Source of the DNA: Antrihabitans auranticaus
Lineage (GTDB): Bacteria; Actinomycetota; Actinomycetes; Mycobacteriales; Mycobacteriaceae
Assembly (NCBI RefSeq): GCF_016481275.1
Contig: NZ_JAEMNW010000005.1
Location: forward strand, 1 to 64,000
Direction: 5' to 3'
Length of the DNA stretch: 64,000 nucleotides
The notes beneath the pieces were generated by a model. It was not told the origin of the DNA and ran no database searches. It saw only the letters and a list, made by a program, of their open reading frames with translations. A program made the translations under genes and the position numbers. Within the stretch, counting starts at the first letter, position 1, and every line of letters starts with the position of its first letter. Shown here piece after piece: positions 35,853 to 47,750 of this stretch.

Positions 35853-37280
35853 CTAACGGCGCTTACGCTCATGCTTCGCGCGTTGCTCCTGCAGCGCCGC
35901 CTGGCCCTGGGCCTTCTTCTCCAACAACGCTGCCTGACCTTGCACCTTCTTCTCGTGCAATGCCGCGCTGCCTTGCGCCTTCTTCTCCTTCAGCGCCGCC
36001 TTGGCCTCGGCCTTCTTCACCTTCAGAGCTAGCTTGGCCTCCGCCTTCTTCTCCTTCAGAGCCGCCTTCGCGTCGTTCATCGCCGAACGCAGACCACGCC
36101 GCTGCCCGGTGATCGGGTCGATCCGCAGCGCACTGACCGTCTCGGACAAGTGCGCGAACCGGTGCTCCGACGACGTCTCGGGAGCATCGTGCGCGGTCCG
36201 CTTGAGGAACCGGTCCGGCAGGGCGAGCTTGTGAATCGTGCGGAAAGCGAGCAGGTACTGCTTGCCCAGCGAACCGGTCGTGTACGGGAGGTCGTACTTG
36301 TCGCACAACGCCCGGACCCGCACCGAGATCTCGGCGTACCGGTTGCTCGGCAGGTCGGGGAACAGGTGGTGCTCGATCTGAAAACTGAGGTTGCCGCTCA
36401 TGAACGCCATGACCGGACCGGAATTGAAGTTTGCGCTGCCGAGCATCTGCCGCAGGTACCACTCCGCGTGCGTCTCGTTCTCGAAGTGCTCGACGGTGAA
36501 CTTCTCGGCGCCGTCAGGGAAGTGCCCGCAGAAGATCACCGCGTATGCCCAGAGGTTGCGAGCGAGGTTGGCCGTCAGGTTGGCGGTCATCGTGCTCTTC
36601 CACGCGGGACCGGTCAGCGCGGGGTAGATGACGAAGTCCTTGGACATCTGCCGAGCCACCTTCCCGAGGAAGGCTTTGTTCGGCGCGGAGAAGCGCTCCT
36701 TGGGATCTACGCCCATAAGCTCTCGCTGCTTGTCCAGATCGTGCAGGGCGATGCCCCACTCGAAGGTGGCCGCCAGAATGAGGTTGGCGATCGGTTGCGC
36801 CAAGTTGATCGGCTTCCACTCCTCGTCGCGCGTCATGCGCAGGATCCCGAAGCCGATGTCGTCGTCCATACCGACGATGTTCGTGTACATGTGATGGCTG
36901 TAGTTGTGGGCGCGGCGCCACTGCTCGGACGGACCGACCTGGTCCCACTCCCACGACGTGGAGTGGATCTCGGGATCGTTCATCCAGTCCCATTGACCGT
37001 GCTTGACGTTGTGCCCGAGCTCCATGTTCTCGATCATCTTCGAGATCGCGAGCAACGCGGTGCCGGCAAGCCAGGCCGGGCGGTACTTGCTGGCGAACAA
37101 CGTCAGCCGACCGGCGATCTCGAGCGAACGCTGCAGCCGGATGGTGCGCCTGATGTACTGCGCATCCCGAACCCCCCGCGACTCCTCGACGTCGCGGCGA
37201 ATGTTGTCCAGCTCGCGACCGAGGGCTTCGACGTCAGCCTCGGTCAGATGCGCGAACTGTTTGATGTCGGTGATTGCCAC
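35853..37280 (-). CDS. Fatty acyl-CoA desaturase with lysine-rich 11-residue repeat tail
   Basis: Residues 1 to about 400 parallel the 405-residue desaturase downstream (histidine boxes GHNVKHGQWDW, AHNYSHHMYTN, QIEHHLFPDLPSNR). The last 70 residues are unlike it: six near-perfect 11-residue units (AALKEKKAEAK, LALKVKKAEAK, AALKEKKAQGS and so on) and a basic RKRR end. This predicts one long positively charged amphipathic helix, perhaps lying on acidic membrane lipids. The gene follows the reductase gene by 85 bp on the same strand, so the pair is probably cotranscribed. Confidence 0.9.
   Translation of the reverse strand: MAITDIKQFAHLTEADVEALGRELDNIRRDVEESRGVRDAQYIRRTIRLQRSLEIAGRLTLFASKYRPAWLAGTALLAISKMIENMELGHNVKHGQWDWMNDPEIHSTSWEWDQVGPSEQWRRAHNYSHHMYTNIVGMDDDIGFGILRMTRDEEWKPINLAQPIANLILAATFEWGIALHDLDKQRELMGVDPKERFSAPNKAFLGKVARQMSKDFVIYPALTGPAWKSTMTANLTANLARNLWAYAVIFCGHFPDGAEKFTVEHFENETHAEWYLRQMLGSANFNSGPVMAFMSGNLSFQIEHHLFPDLPSNRYAEISVRVRALCDKYDLPYTTGSLGKQYLLAFRTIHKLALPDRFLKRTAHDAPETSSEHRFAHLSETVSALRIDPITGQRRGLRSAMNDAKAALKEKKAEAKLALKVKKAEAKAALKEKKAQGSAALHEKKVQGQAALLEKKAQGQAALQEQRAKHERKRR
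35856..36065 (-). repeat. 33-bp (11-codon) repeats encoding the desaturase tail
   Basis: Six consecutive 33-bp units plus a short end encode the hendecad tail. The units drift from each other (EKKAEAK to EKKAQGQ), so they are old or under selection rather than freshly duplicated. Confidence 0.8.
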
Positions 37281-37365
37281 CGCGTCCTCCGATTGCCTTT
37301 TGCGTTTGGAACACGGTAGCCCGTGCGAGTGAATAACTGGGGTGTGGCGTCGCTGCCCGCCCGCG

Positions 37366-38514
37366 TCAGAGATCGAGCGTGCAGTCCCCAGCGGCTACTG
37401 AAATACAGGTCTGAATACGATCGCCCTCGCGCCGTTCCTCGCCCGACCGCAGGTCACGTACGTGGCCCTTGGTGAGCGGGACAACACAGGTTTGGCAAAT
37501 TCCCATGCGGCAGCCGAACGGCATTTGCACACCGGCCGATTCACCCGCTTGCAGAAGAGTCGTTGCACCGTCGACGTCGACGGCCCGGTCAGAGCGTGCG
37601 AAACGAACCGTTCCGCCTTGTGCATCGGTGTCCGCCCGAGCGATCTCGAAGCGCTCCTGGTGCAGCCGAGCCGAGATGCCGGCGTCACGCCACACTCTTT
37701 CGATCTCGTCGAGCATCGCCAATGGGCCACACGCCCAAGTTTCCCGCTCACGCCAATCCGGGAAAAGCTCGTCGAGCGAAGTGAGCGAAAACTTCCCTTG
37801 TTTTCTCGTCAACTGCACGTGCGACACGAAGTTCTCGTGCTCGGAGCCGATCTGCTCGAGTTCCGCACCGAACATGACGTCCTCTTCGGTGGGCGCCGAA
37901 TGCACATGAACGACGTCGGGTAGCTGCCCTCTGCTGGTCATCGTGCGGAGCATCGCGATCACCGGGGTGATACCGCTGCCTGCGGTGAGGAACAGGATCT
38001 TGCGCGGTGGCGGGTCGGGCAGCGCGAAATCACCCTTGGGCGCAGCGAGCCGGACGATCGTCCCCGACGGCACGCCGCCGACGATATGGCTCGACAGGAA
38101 ACCTTCCGGCATGGCTTTGACGGCGATCGAGATAAGTTTGCGGTCGCGGCCGCGCAGCGCGCGGCTCGTTCCCTCGGTCGACGTGGGTGGCGAGGTCAGT
38201 GAGTAGGACCGCCAGTGCCACCGGCCACCGACCAGCAAGCCGATACCGATGTACTGCCCGGGCTTGTAGTTGAAATCGAAGCCCCAACCCGGCTTGATGA
38301 CGATCGTCGCCGAATCCGTGGTTTCCTTGCGGACCTCGACAATTTGCCCGCGCAACTCGCGCGCAGACCACAGTGGGTTGGCCAGATGCAGGTAGTCGTC
38401 GGGCAGTAGCGGAGTCGTGATCCGCGCTACGGCACCGCGCAAAAGGTTGAGGCGGGGCATTCGCGGCGCCGCCACGTCGGCCGCCGGCGCCTCGAGCCAG
38501 TCCTTCAAACCCAT
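37366..38514 (-). CDS. Ferredoxin-type reductase for desaturases (Rv3230c-like)
   Basis: The 382-residue protein has an FAD-binding domain ([21 protein letters not shown]), an NADPH-binding domain ([33 protein letters not shown]) and a C-terminal plant-type [2Fe-2S] ferredoxin domain (CRMGICQTC, with a last Cys in IQTCISVA). It passes electrons from NADPH to the acyl-CoA desaturase. The two desaturase genes lie directly downstream. Its promoter shares an operator-like motif with that of the 405-residue desaturase. Confidence 0.92.
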   Translation of the reverse strand: MGLKDWLEAPAADVAAPRMPRLNLLRGAVARITTPLLPDDYLHLANPLWSARELRGQIVEVRKETTDSATIVIKPGWGFDFNYKPGQYIGIGLLVGGRWHWRSYSLTSPPTSTEGTSRALRGRDRKLISIAVKAMPEGFLSSHIVGGVPSGTIVRLAAPKGDFALPDPPPRKILFLTAGSGITPVIAMLRTMTSRGQLPDVVHVHSAPTEEDVMFGAELEQIGSEHENFVSHVQLTRKQGKFSLTSLDELFPDWRERETWACGPLAMLDEIERVWRDAGISARLHQERFEIARADTDAQGGTVRFARSDRAVDVDGATTLLQAGESAGVQMPFGCRMGICQTCVVPLTKGHVRDLRSGEERREGDRIQTCISVAAGDCTLDL

Positions 38515-38562
38515 AAAAACAGTCCTATCCGTTGCCTCAGCCTACGCCAAGCTCCGGCACAA

Positions 38563-38594
38563 GGTTACGGCATCGTAAGTTACTTCGCAGTAAC
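38563..38594 (-). promoter_or_regulatory. Operator-like repeats upstream of the reductase
   Basis: GTTACT and AGTAAC flank TCGC (38579-38594), a TetR-style inverted repeat, with GGTTACG at 38563-38569. The minus-strand GTAACTTACG and CGTAACC match the phased motif at the desaturase promoter. Confidence 0.55.
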
Positions 38595-39101
38595 CTAGAG
38601 TAGCTCCACCAGAAAGGACAGCTCCTGCGTCGCGTACCACGCAAGTTCGTGGTCTTCCGCGTCGCCGACCACGAACTCGGCATCGACGTCGCCGAGGTCT
38701 GCCTGATCGACGACTCCGATCGCCTTCTCGATGACGGATTCCGCCTCGGCGAGATCGACATGAGCCGACGCCACCTGCGCGAACGTGATCGGACCCTGGA
38801 CTCGCACGACCGAATCGTCGAGGTCGGGGCGCAATTTCACGTCATCGACGTCGGCCGCAACGACCGCCCGCCGGTGCACGACCCCAGCAGGATCGTCCTC
38901 GAGTTCGGCGGCCAGCAGTCGTAGCGATGCCCGTGCGGCCTCGGCCATCGCGACCTCGGCGAGTTCGTCGTCGTCGCCCGACGAATATGCCTCCCGCAGA
39001 GCCGGTGTGACCGCGAACGCAGTGCCGTTGATCGGCACGAATTCACGATCGGTGACCAGCGTGCGCAGCATCGCGATCGTTGCCGGTACGTAGATCCTCA
39101 C
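38595..39101 (-). CDS. DUF6912 protein (Rv3231c-like)
   Basis: A 168-residue acidic soluble protein starting MRIYVPATIAMLRTLV, with a conserved first strand and two alpha/beta halves. It matches Rv3231c in size and place. No known function. Its 3' end directly adjoins the reductase operator region, which overlaps the stop by a few bases. Confidence 0.82.
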   Translation of the reverse strand: MRIYVPATIAMLRTLVTDREFVPINGTAFAVTPALREAYSSGDDDELAEVAMAEAARASLRLLAAELEDDPAGVVHRRAVVAADVDDVKLRPDLDDSVVRVQGPITFAQVASAHVDLAEAESVIEKAIGVVDQADLGDVDAEFVVGDAEDHELAWYATQELSFLVELL

Positions 39102-39110
39102 GCGCCGCCC

Positions 39111-40514
39111 TCACGCACAGGCATTGAGCAAGCCCTCCATTGATTCGTAGAGCAGCGTCGTCATGAGATCGACGTCCGACATCGTCTCGCGGTCGGCATT
39201 GAGACCGTAGTAGACCTTGCCGTCGTACGACGTCAGGCCGATGCTCAGCGCCTGGTTCTTCAGCAGCGGCGACACCGGATACATCTCGAGCATCCGCGCA
39301 CCGGCGATGTACATCGGAATCTGTGGACCGGGGGCGTTCGTGATCAGGAGATTGAACATCCGCTGCCCGTAACGACTCGCCGCGCGCACGCTCATGGCGT
39401 GCAGACTCGCCGGCGCGAAGCCCGACAACCGCACGAGCGTGCGGGCAGTGACGCTGCGGGTGTTCCGTTTGTGCGCCTCGGTGGCATGGGAGATGTGCGA
39501 AAGCCGGATCACCTGATTCGGCTCGCCCACCGGCAGGTCGATGAGGAACGACGACAGTTCGCTGCCCGCGATGTTCGCCGTCGTAGCGCCCGCGTCGCCG
39601 ACGTACACCGACATCGGCACATAGGCGCGGATCGAACTGTATGCGGCGATCGGCTCACCGCGGGTTTGCAACCACGTCCGCAACGCACCGGTCACGACGG
39701 CCAGTATCGCGTCGTTGATCGAGCAGCCGAACTGCTGACGAATGCGGCGGTAGTCCTCGAGGTCGGTCTTCGCGACGTCGAACAGCCGGTTACGCGAGAT
39801 TGCGGCGTTGAGCGGGCTCGGCGGCGCCACACCGGGCGGCGAGTGCAGACCCGCTGCGAACTTGCCGATCGCCGCTACCGTGCCACCGACGCGCGCCCCG
39901 ATATCCGACGCCGTCTGCCGGACCATCTCGATGCCGTCACCCGGCCGGGACACGATGTCGGCGACGGCCTGCAACGCGAGCGTCGCATCGTTGGGCTGAT
40001 GCCCAGGCGTCCACAGGTCGTCGGCAATTTCACGCGGCGTCTCGTTCGAATCGAGAATGACGTGGCCGATCTCGAGCGACTCGTCGCCGTCCACCAGAGC
40101 TGAGTGCGACTTGGTGAAGATCGCGCACCGACCGCCCTCGAGACCCTCCACCAGATACATCTCCCACAGCGGCAGCGTCCGGTCCAGCTGACGCGAGGAC
40201 AGGCGCGCGACGAGCTCGTAGAGCTGTTCGTCGGATCCTGGCGTAGGCAGGGCAGACCGACGAATGTGGTAGGTGATGTCGAAGTCTTTGTCGTCGACCC
40301 ACACCGGACGGCCCAACCCGAGCGGCACCTCGCGGACCTTCTGCCGGTAGCGCGGAACCAGACACAGACGGCTGTTCACGATGTCGACAAGTTTGTCGTA
40401 AGTCAATGCGCCATGCGCATTTTCGACGATCGCAAGCGACCCGATATGCATTGGAGCGCTGCTCGTCTCGGATGCGTAGAACGCCGCGTCCAGTGGCGTC
40501 AGCCTAGTCGTCAT
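39111..40514 (-). CDS. WS/DGAT-family acyltransferase with altered catalytic motif
   Basis: The 467-residue protein follows the wax ester synthase/diacylglycerol acyltransferase family: LTPLDAAFYASETSSAPMHIG at the N terminus, PLWEMYLVEGL, and the C-terminal FNLLITNAPGPQIPMYIAGARM and PVSPLLKNQALSIGLTSYDGKVYYGLNADRE. The active-site HHxxxDG motif reads HSALVDG (H137, S138, D142, G143): the second, presumed catalytic, histidine is a serine. It may therefore be inactive or non-canonical. It corresponds in place to Rv3233c/Rv3234c. Confidence 0.88.
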   Translation of the reverse strand: MTTRLTPLDAAFYASETSSAPMHIGSLAIVENAHGALTYDKLVDIVNSRLCLVPRYRQKVREVPLGLGRPVWVDDKDFDITYHIRRSALPTPGSDEQLYELVARLSSRQLDRTLPLWEMYLVEGLEGGRCAIFTKSHSALVDGDESLEIGHVILDSNETPREIADDLWTPGHQPNDATLALQAVADIVSRPGDGIEMVRQTASDIGARVGGTVAAIGKFAAGLHSPPGVAPPSPLNAAISRNRLFDVAKTDLEDYRRIRQQFGCSINDAILAVVTGALRTWLQTRGEPIAAYSSIRAYVPMSVYVGDAGATTANIAGSELSSFLIDLPVGEPNQVIRLSHISHATEAHKRNTRSVTARTLVRLSGFAPASLHAMSVRAASRYGQRMFNLLITNAPGPQIPMYIAGARMLEMYPVSPLLKNQALSIGLTSYDGKVYYGLNADRETMSDVDLMTTLLYESMEGLLNACA

Positions 40515-40702
40515 TCGTGTGTGAACGCTCCCCTCGGTGCAGTGCGTGCCACCACCCTATGCTGCGGGCCTGCGAACCCGCGGGCGACCGCCCTGGTTAC
40601 GCTGTGCGGTGTCGGCGGATACGTGCAATGCTGACGCCGGTCCACGCTCCGGGGGGAGCGCGGAACTCGCCTTACGGCGAAGAATCTTTCGTGGGGGAAG
40701 AA

Positions 40703-41191
40703 ATGAATCGAGCAAGAGCGTTCCTGTCCCGGCCGCCACATTGCGAGCCACCGTTGCGCGGGCAACACACGCCGGCCGCGTCGCCCTGTCGGACCGTGAT
40801 CCGGACGGTGCGGCGGTCGCCGCACGACGGGCGATCGGCGGCCACGATCGGACGCGCAACCGAACCGGATGCGGGCGCACATCGATTTGCCGAACGCGCA
40901 TTGCGGCTCGTGCTGGAAGTCCTCGACCACCGCCGCACGCCGAACCAACTACGGGCGGTTCTCGATCAAGCGGTGATCGACACACTGCGGTCGGTATCGG
41001 CGACGCCGGTACCTTCGCGGAGCCTCGGCGCCGCATTGCTCGGGCCCGTCCGCATCCAGCGGATCAACGACTCGAATATCGAAGTGTTCGGTACCTACAC
41101 CCGGGGTCCGCGGGTATTCGCGCTAGCGGGCCGGTTGTCGCCGGACGGACGCGGCGGCGGCTGGCGAGTCTCGTCGTTGCAAGTGGGGTGA
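40703..41191 (+). CDS. Rv3235-family protein (DUF6459)
   Basis: The 162-residue frame has a basic, proline-rich N-terminal half and a folded C-terminal half (HRFAERALRLVLEVLDHRRTPNQLRAVLDQAVIDTLRSV; VFGTYTRGPRVFALAGRL...GWRVSSLQVG). It matches Rv3235-family proteins encoded before secA. GGGGGAAG is 2 nt before the chosen ATG. In other actinobacteria the family has been found near SecA but its role is open. Confidence 0.75.
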   Translation: MNRARAFLSRPPHCEPPLRGQHTPAASPCRTVIRTVRRSPHDGRSAATIGRATEPDAGAHRFAERALRLVLEVLDHRRTPNQLRAVLDQAVIDTLRSVSATPVPSRSLGAALLGPVRIQRINDSNIEVFGTYTRGPRVFALAGRLSPDGRGGGWRVSSLQVG

Positions 41192-41194
41192 AAC

Positions 41195-41238
41195 CCTGTG
41201 CGCGGTTGACGAGTCCTGGACTCGTCCACCGCGCACGG
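41195..41238. repeat. Long 3'-end hairpin repeat, copy 2 (after secA1)
   Basis: Outer arms CCTGTGCGCGGT and ACCGCGCACGG; inner arms GACGAGTCC and GGACTCGTC. It nearly fills the 50-bp gap between the convergent Rv3235-type and secA1 genes and ends 3 bp from the secA1 stop codon. Two inner base pairs differ from copy 1 on both arms at once (GG:CC to AC:GT). Confidence 0.85.
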
Positions 41239-41241
41239 AGG

Positions 41242-44094
<2,853 letters not shown>

Positions 44095-44253
44095 GGTTAG
44101 TTTCGTCCTCAATCGTCGTCCGGCAAGTTAGGGCTCCCGAGCGAACGGGAACATGGGGCATTCGCCCCGAGCGCATCCCATGGTATGCGCTCTGCGTGAG
44201 TACCGAGTAAGTGCTTCCGTCGTCGCGGGTCGTCACCGGTCGCCGAACGCAGT

Positions 44254-44291
44254 GAAAAGGACCAGCCCAAAGTCCGGGACTGGTCCTTTTC
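44254..44291. terminator. Terminator of hpf
   Basis: A 12-bp stem GAAAAGGACCAG / CTGGTCCTTTTC with further CCC/GGG pairing inside. It lies 19 bp after the hpf stop and is symmetric, with a U run formed by the stem itself on either strand. Confidence 0.85.
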
Positions 44292-44309
44292 TAGTCAGCG
44301 TGACGTTGG

Positions 44310-44987
44310 CTACGCGAGGCGGATGAGCCCGTAGTCGAAGGCATGTCGCCGGTAGACGACAGATGGCCGATCACTGGCCGCGTCGTGGAAAAGGAAGAAG
44401 TCGTGTCCGACGAGTTCCATCTGGTAGAGCGCGTCGTCGACACTCATCGGTGCCGCCGAGTGGTTCTTCGTGCGGACGATACGACCGGGCCCTTCGTCGG
44501 GCGTCTCCGGTTCTTGGTTCTGCGATATTTCGGCGTTCTTTGCTACCTCGTTGATCTGCGCAAGTGATGCAGTTGCCTGCGCGACCGAGACCGGCGTCTT
44601 CTCTCCGTAGTGGACCTTCCTACGGTCCTTTGTCCGGCGAAGGCGGTTCTCGAGCTTGGCCGTCACTGATTCCAATGCGGCATAGAAACTGTCTGCGCAC
44701 GCTTCAGCGCGTACGACGGGGCCTTTGCCCCGAGCTGTGATTTCGACCCTCTGGCAATTCTTGCGTTGTCGGCGATTGCGTTCGTGAAAGAGTTCGACGT
44801 CGAACAGGTAGATCGACGGATCGAATCGCTCGAGCCGAGACAGCTTCTCGGACACATAGATTCGGAAATGGTCGGGTACTTCGACGTTGCGGCCCTTGAC
44901 CACGACGTCGGCATGCGAACTGCCTTCCGAGGTTGCCGAGTCGGTGATGTTTTCGTCGAAGATCGAGGATTGTGAAGCGGTCGTCAC
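44310..44987 (-). CDS. hpf: Long-form ribosome hibernation promoting factor
   Basis: The 225-residue protein has an N-terminal YfiA/HPF domain (VVVKGRNVEVPDHFRIYVSEKLSRLERF ... RVEITARGKGPVVRAEACADSFYAALESVTAKLENRLRR) and the C-terminal dimerising domain (PMSVDDALYQMELVGHDFFLFHDAASDRPSVVYRRHAFDYGLIRL). It dimerises 70S ribosomes in stasis. GGGAGG is 5 nt before the GTG start. Place equals Rv3241c. Confidence 0.93.
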   Translation of the reverse strand: MTTASQSSIFDENITDSATSEGSSHADVVVKGRNVEVPDHFRIYVSEKLSRLERFDPSIYLFDVELFHERNRRQRKNCQRVEITARGKGPVVRAEACADSFYAALESVTAKLENRLRRTKDRRKVHYGEKTPVSVAQATASLAQINEVAKNAEISQNQEPETPDEGPGRIVRTKNHSAAPMSVDDALYQMELVGHDFFLFHDAASDRPSVVYRRHAFDYGLIRLA

Positions 44988-45179
44988 GCGTACCTCCCGA
45001 ATACGGCTGCGCCGGTGAGCACAGCGAACTTGGATCGCGCCGAGTGGGGAACCGCTCGGCACCAGAGTCCGGGGCACCACCTCCCACCTGTGTCTTTCGG
45101 TGTGTTCGCGACGGTAGTCCGTCCTGGAGCGCTGTGCCAGTGTTCACGCAAATTTCGCTTTTTCGGCGCGCCGCCGACG

Positions 45180-45833
45180 TTATGCCGACGCCACAACGAG
45201 CGCGGCCGTCACTTTTACACCCGCCGTAGCCAGAACACCGACCGACTCGCGGGCGGTGGATCCCGTCGTCAACACATCGTCGACGAGAACGACGTCGGCG
45301 CCGAGCGGGATGGTGTGCGGGACCACGACATGAACTCGACCGACCAGATTCTGCTGTCGCTGCTGCACCGAGAGACCGACCGAATCCTTGACTCCACGGC
45401 CAGCGACGAGCACTCCGGCGACCCGGCATCGCGGCACGAACCGCGCCGCCTCGGTCACCGCCCGAAACACCGGATCACCACCGCGGACGCGTGCCGCGCG
45501 CGCTCGTGTGGGAGCCGGTACGAGAATCAGCGGTGCCAGCTCGGGCGGGTCCAACTCCCCCGCCGCCCGCAACCACCCCAGGGCTGCCGCGAGCGCCATT
45601 CCGAGCGGCTCCGCGAGATCGCGGCGGCCCCGTTCCTTGGCGGAGATCACCGCGCGGCGATGTGGCCCGGAATAGTTGCCGAGGGCCCAGCACGCCACGC
45701 CGACCGGACTACGCGGCGCGAGCCGCATCGGCTCCGCGGCCAGAGCCTCGCGACACTTGGCGCACCAGTTGGAACCGGCCGCGCCGCACCCACCGCACTC
45801 CAGCGGCAGGATCAGATCGAGGAGGCTCTGCAT
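45180..45833 (-). CDS. ComF-family phosphoribosyltransferase-like protein
   Basis: A 217-residue ComF: an N-terminal zinc motif with CGGCGAAGSNWCAKC and the PRTase signature ADVVLVDDVLTTGST. In naturally competent bacteria ComF helps DNA uptake; in actinobacteria its role is unclear. The ATG start (MQSLLDLILP) places the fold at the N terminus; a TTG ten codons upstream is less likely. Confidence 0.85.
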   Translation of the reverse strand: MQSLLDLILPLECGGCGAAGSNWCAKCREALAAEPMRLAPRSPVGVACWALGNYSGPHRRAVISAKERGRRDLAEPLGMALAAALGWLRAAGELDPPELAPLILVPAPTRARAARVRGGDPVFRAVTEAARFVPRCRVAGVLVAGRGVKDSVGLSVQQRQQNLVGRVHVVVPHTIPLGADVVLVDDVLTTGSTARESVGVLATAGVKVTAALVVASA

Positions 45834-45888
45834 GCCGATCAGTGTCGGGGAAGGTACCGACAAAAACGCGTGGCCGAGTGGTTGCCGC

Positions 45889-47706
45889 TCAGCCAGGGAG
45901 GACCGGAATCGCCCTGATCCCCGAGAGGCCAGGCACTTCGCGCCAGTACCGGTCCGAGGGCGGGTCGTTGTTGTCGAGTTGGAAGACCGCCCGCGCGTCG
46001 GTCACGTATTCGGTCGTCGGCGAGGCTTCGACCGAGGTCACCGGGGTGCTGAGATTGCGAATCGGCAGCACGTCGAGCCGGGATCCATCGGTGTTCACGC
46101 GAATGACGGGCACATCCGCTGCCGACCGCGCCACGACCACCTCCGACCCACTTGCCCAATCGAGCGAGATTGCGTCGGGTTCGCCGAGGCCGAGCGCGAC
46201 CTGACGCGGATTGGTCAGTACGTACGCGCCGTCCGGCTGCCGTACGACGACTGCGATGAAGACCTTGCCGTCCACGATCAACGCCGCGCGCACGCCATCG
46301 CGCGACAACCGCAACTCGGTGATCTTTCCCAGCGCGGTGATCGCAGAAGCATCGACTTCCTCGCGCGACACCTCGCCGGTCCTGGCTACGGCTCTGATCA
46401 CGCGCGACTCGTCGATCACTGCCCACGCCGAACCGTCGTCGGGCGCCCAGGACGGGCGCGAGATCGTCGTCCCCACGTCGACCGCGAATGGTGAGGAACC
46501 GTCGTTGTAGGTGCCGACGATGAGATTCAGGGGCGGTTCGGGAGCAGGCCGGCCGGAATCGACCACCGCAGCGATGAAGTTTCCGTCCGTGGACAGACCG
46601 ATGGAGCGCAGATTGCGCGCGACACCGAAGTAGCCCGGCGCCGGAGTGACCCCGTTGTCCTCGACTGCGACCAGGGAACCGTCGCGAAGAGCATGCAAGC
46701 CGATGTCGGCACCCGGGTCCGAAAGCGGGTTGAACTCGGCGACGTCCCCGGTGGTCCAGCCCTGCGGATACTTTTCGTCCAACGGTTTGTCATCGGCGAG
46801 CAGCACGTACGGCCCCGGGACTTCGGCACTCGCCAGTGTCCAGATAACCTGCGCCGCAAGCTGTTTGCGCTCCTGGTCGCTGAGTCCGGCCGAGATGCCC
46901 TGAAAATCCGCGCGCACGCCGCCCAACCCGACGCCCACCGACGTGCTTCGACCGTCGGCCTTCGTCAGCGGACTGCGTAGCGAGACTTCGGCACCGAGCC
47001 GATTCGTCACCGCGCCACGCAGCGCCGGTTTCGGACCACCCACGAGCAGATTGACCAGCTGCCCGGCGATCTGATCGGGTGCCGCGGAAATCCAGCGCAG
47101 GTCGGGAACGACCTTGTTACCGGTCGGATCGAGGAAATACAGCGCAACGTTCTTGTAGGCCTTCACGAACTGCGGCCGATCGAGCATGACGCCGTCGGGT
47201 ATCTCGGCGATCCGCCATTCGCCGTTGACCTTCTCGAAGCGGACCTTCGCCTCGTACGCACCCTCCTGCGGCTCGTACATGCTGCCCGACGCCAGTTGCC
47301 CGACCCGCGTAGCGCGAACCGTGTAACTGGCTGTGTCTTCGGTACGCGAATCGATCAGGAGGTCGACCTTCTCGACGATCACCGTCGACGCCGCGTCGTC
47401 CCACGACCTTGCGCGGTCCTCGGTCAGATACTGGCGCGCGGTGGCGTGCCGGTTCGTGGGCACAGTGCTCGCCTCGAAGAAATTGCGCAGCAGGAGGTCG
47501 GGCTCCTGACCCGGCTGTGGCGGTGCCGCGGTGGACTCGACGGGTGCCTGTCCGATCGTGCCGATCGCCTCGGGTGTCGACGAATCCGGCAGGCTTGCGC
47601 ACGCCGTCAGCAGAACTGCCAGCGCGGCTAGCGATGCGACGAGAATTCCCGCACGTGCGCGACCGCCGTCCCGGAAACCCCTGTGATGCCGCAGCCCTGT
47701 CTGCAT
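45889..47706 (-). CDS. lpqB: Lipoprotein LpqB, accessory of the MtrAB system
   Basis: The start at MQTGLRHH gives a basic N region, a hydrophobic core and lipobox LLTAC with the lipidated C36. A GerMN domain and a C-terminal beta-propeller (LpqB family) follow. LpqB binds the outer part of MtrB and modulates its signalling. GAGGAG is 11 nt before this ATG. An ATG at 47748, 2 nt after the mtrB stop, is an alternative giving a signal peptide 14 residues longer. Confidence 0.92.
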   Translation of the reverse strand: MQTGLRHHRGFRDGGRARAGILVASLAALAVLLTACASLPDSSTPEAIGTIGQAPVESTAAPPQPGQEPDLLLRNFFEASTVPTNRHATARQYLTEDRARSWDDAASTVIVEKVDLLIDSRTEDTASYTVRATRVGQLASGSMYEPQEGAYEAKVRFEKVNGEWRIAEIPDGVMLDRPQFVKAYKNVALYFLDPTGNKVVPDLRWISAAPDQIAGQLVNLLVGGPKPALRGAVTNRLGAEVSLRSPLTKADGRSTSVGVGLGGVRADFQGISAGLSDQERKQLAAQVIWTLASAEVPGPYVLLADDKPLDEKYPQGWTTGDVAEFNPLSDPGADIGLHALRDGSLVAVEDNGVTPAPGYFGVARNLRSIGLSTDGNFIAAVVDSGRPAPEPPLNLIVGTYNDGSSPFAVDVGTTISRPSWAPDDGSAWAVIDESRVIRAVARTGEVSREEVDASAITALGKITELRLSRDGVRAALIVDGKVFIAVVVRQPDGAYVLTNPRQVALGLGEPDAISLDWASGSEVVVARSAADVPVIRVNTDGSRLDVLPIRNLSTPVTSVEASPTTEYVTDARAVFQLDNNDPPSDRYWREVPGLSGIRAIPVLPG

Positions 47707-47750
47707 TGAACGTGTAACTCCTCGCGATCGAATTCCGGCGGCGGCCATGC

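Noticed and set aside
41195-41238. Hairpin repeat taken as an ordinary terminator only
   Set aside because: The same arms recur at four gene ends with paired changes, mostly without a U tract, so it was listed as a repeat family instead.
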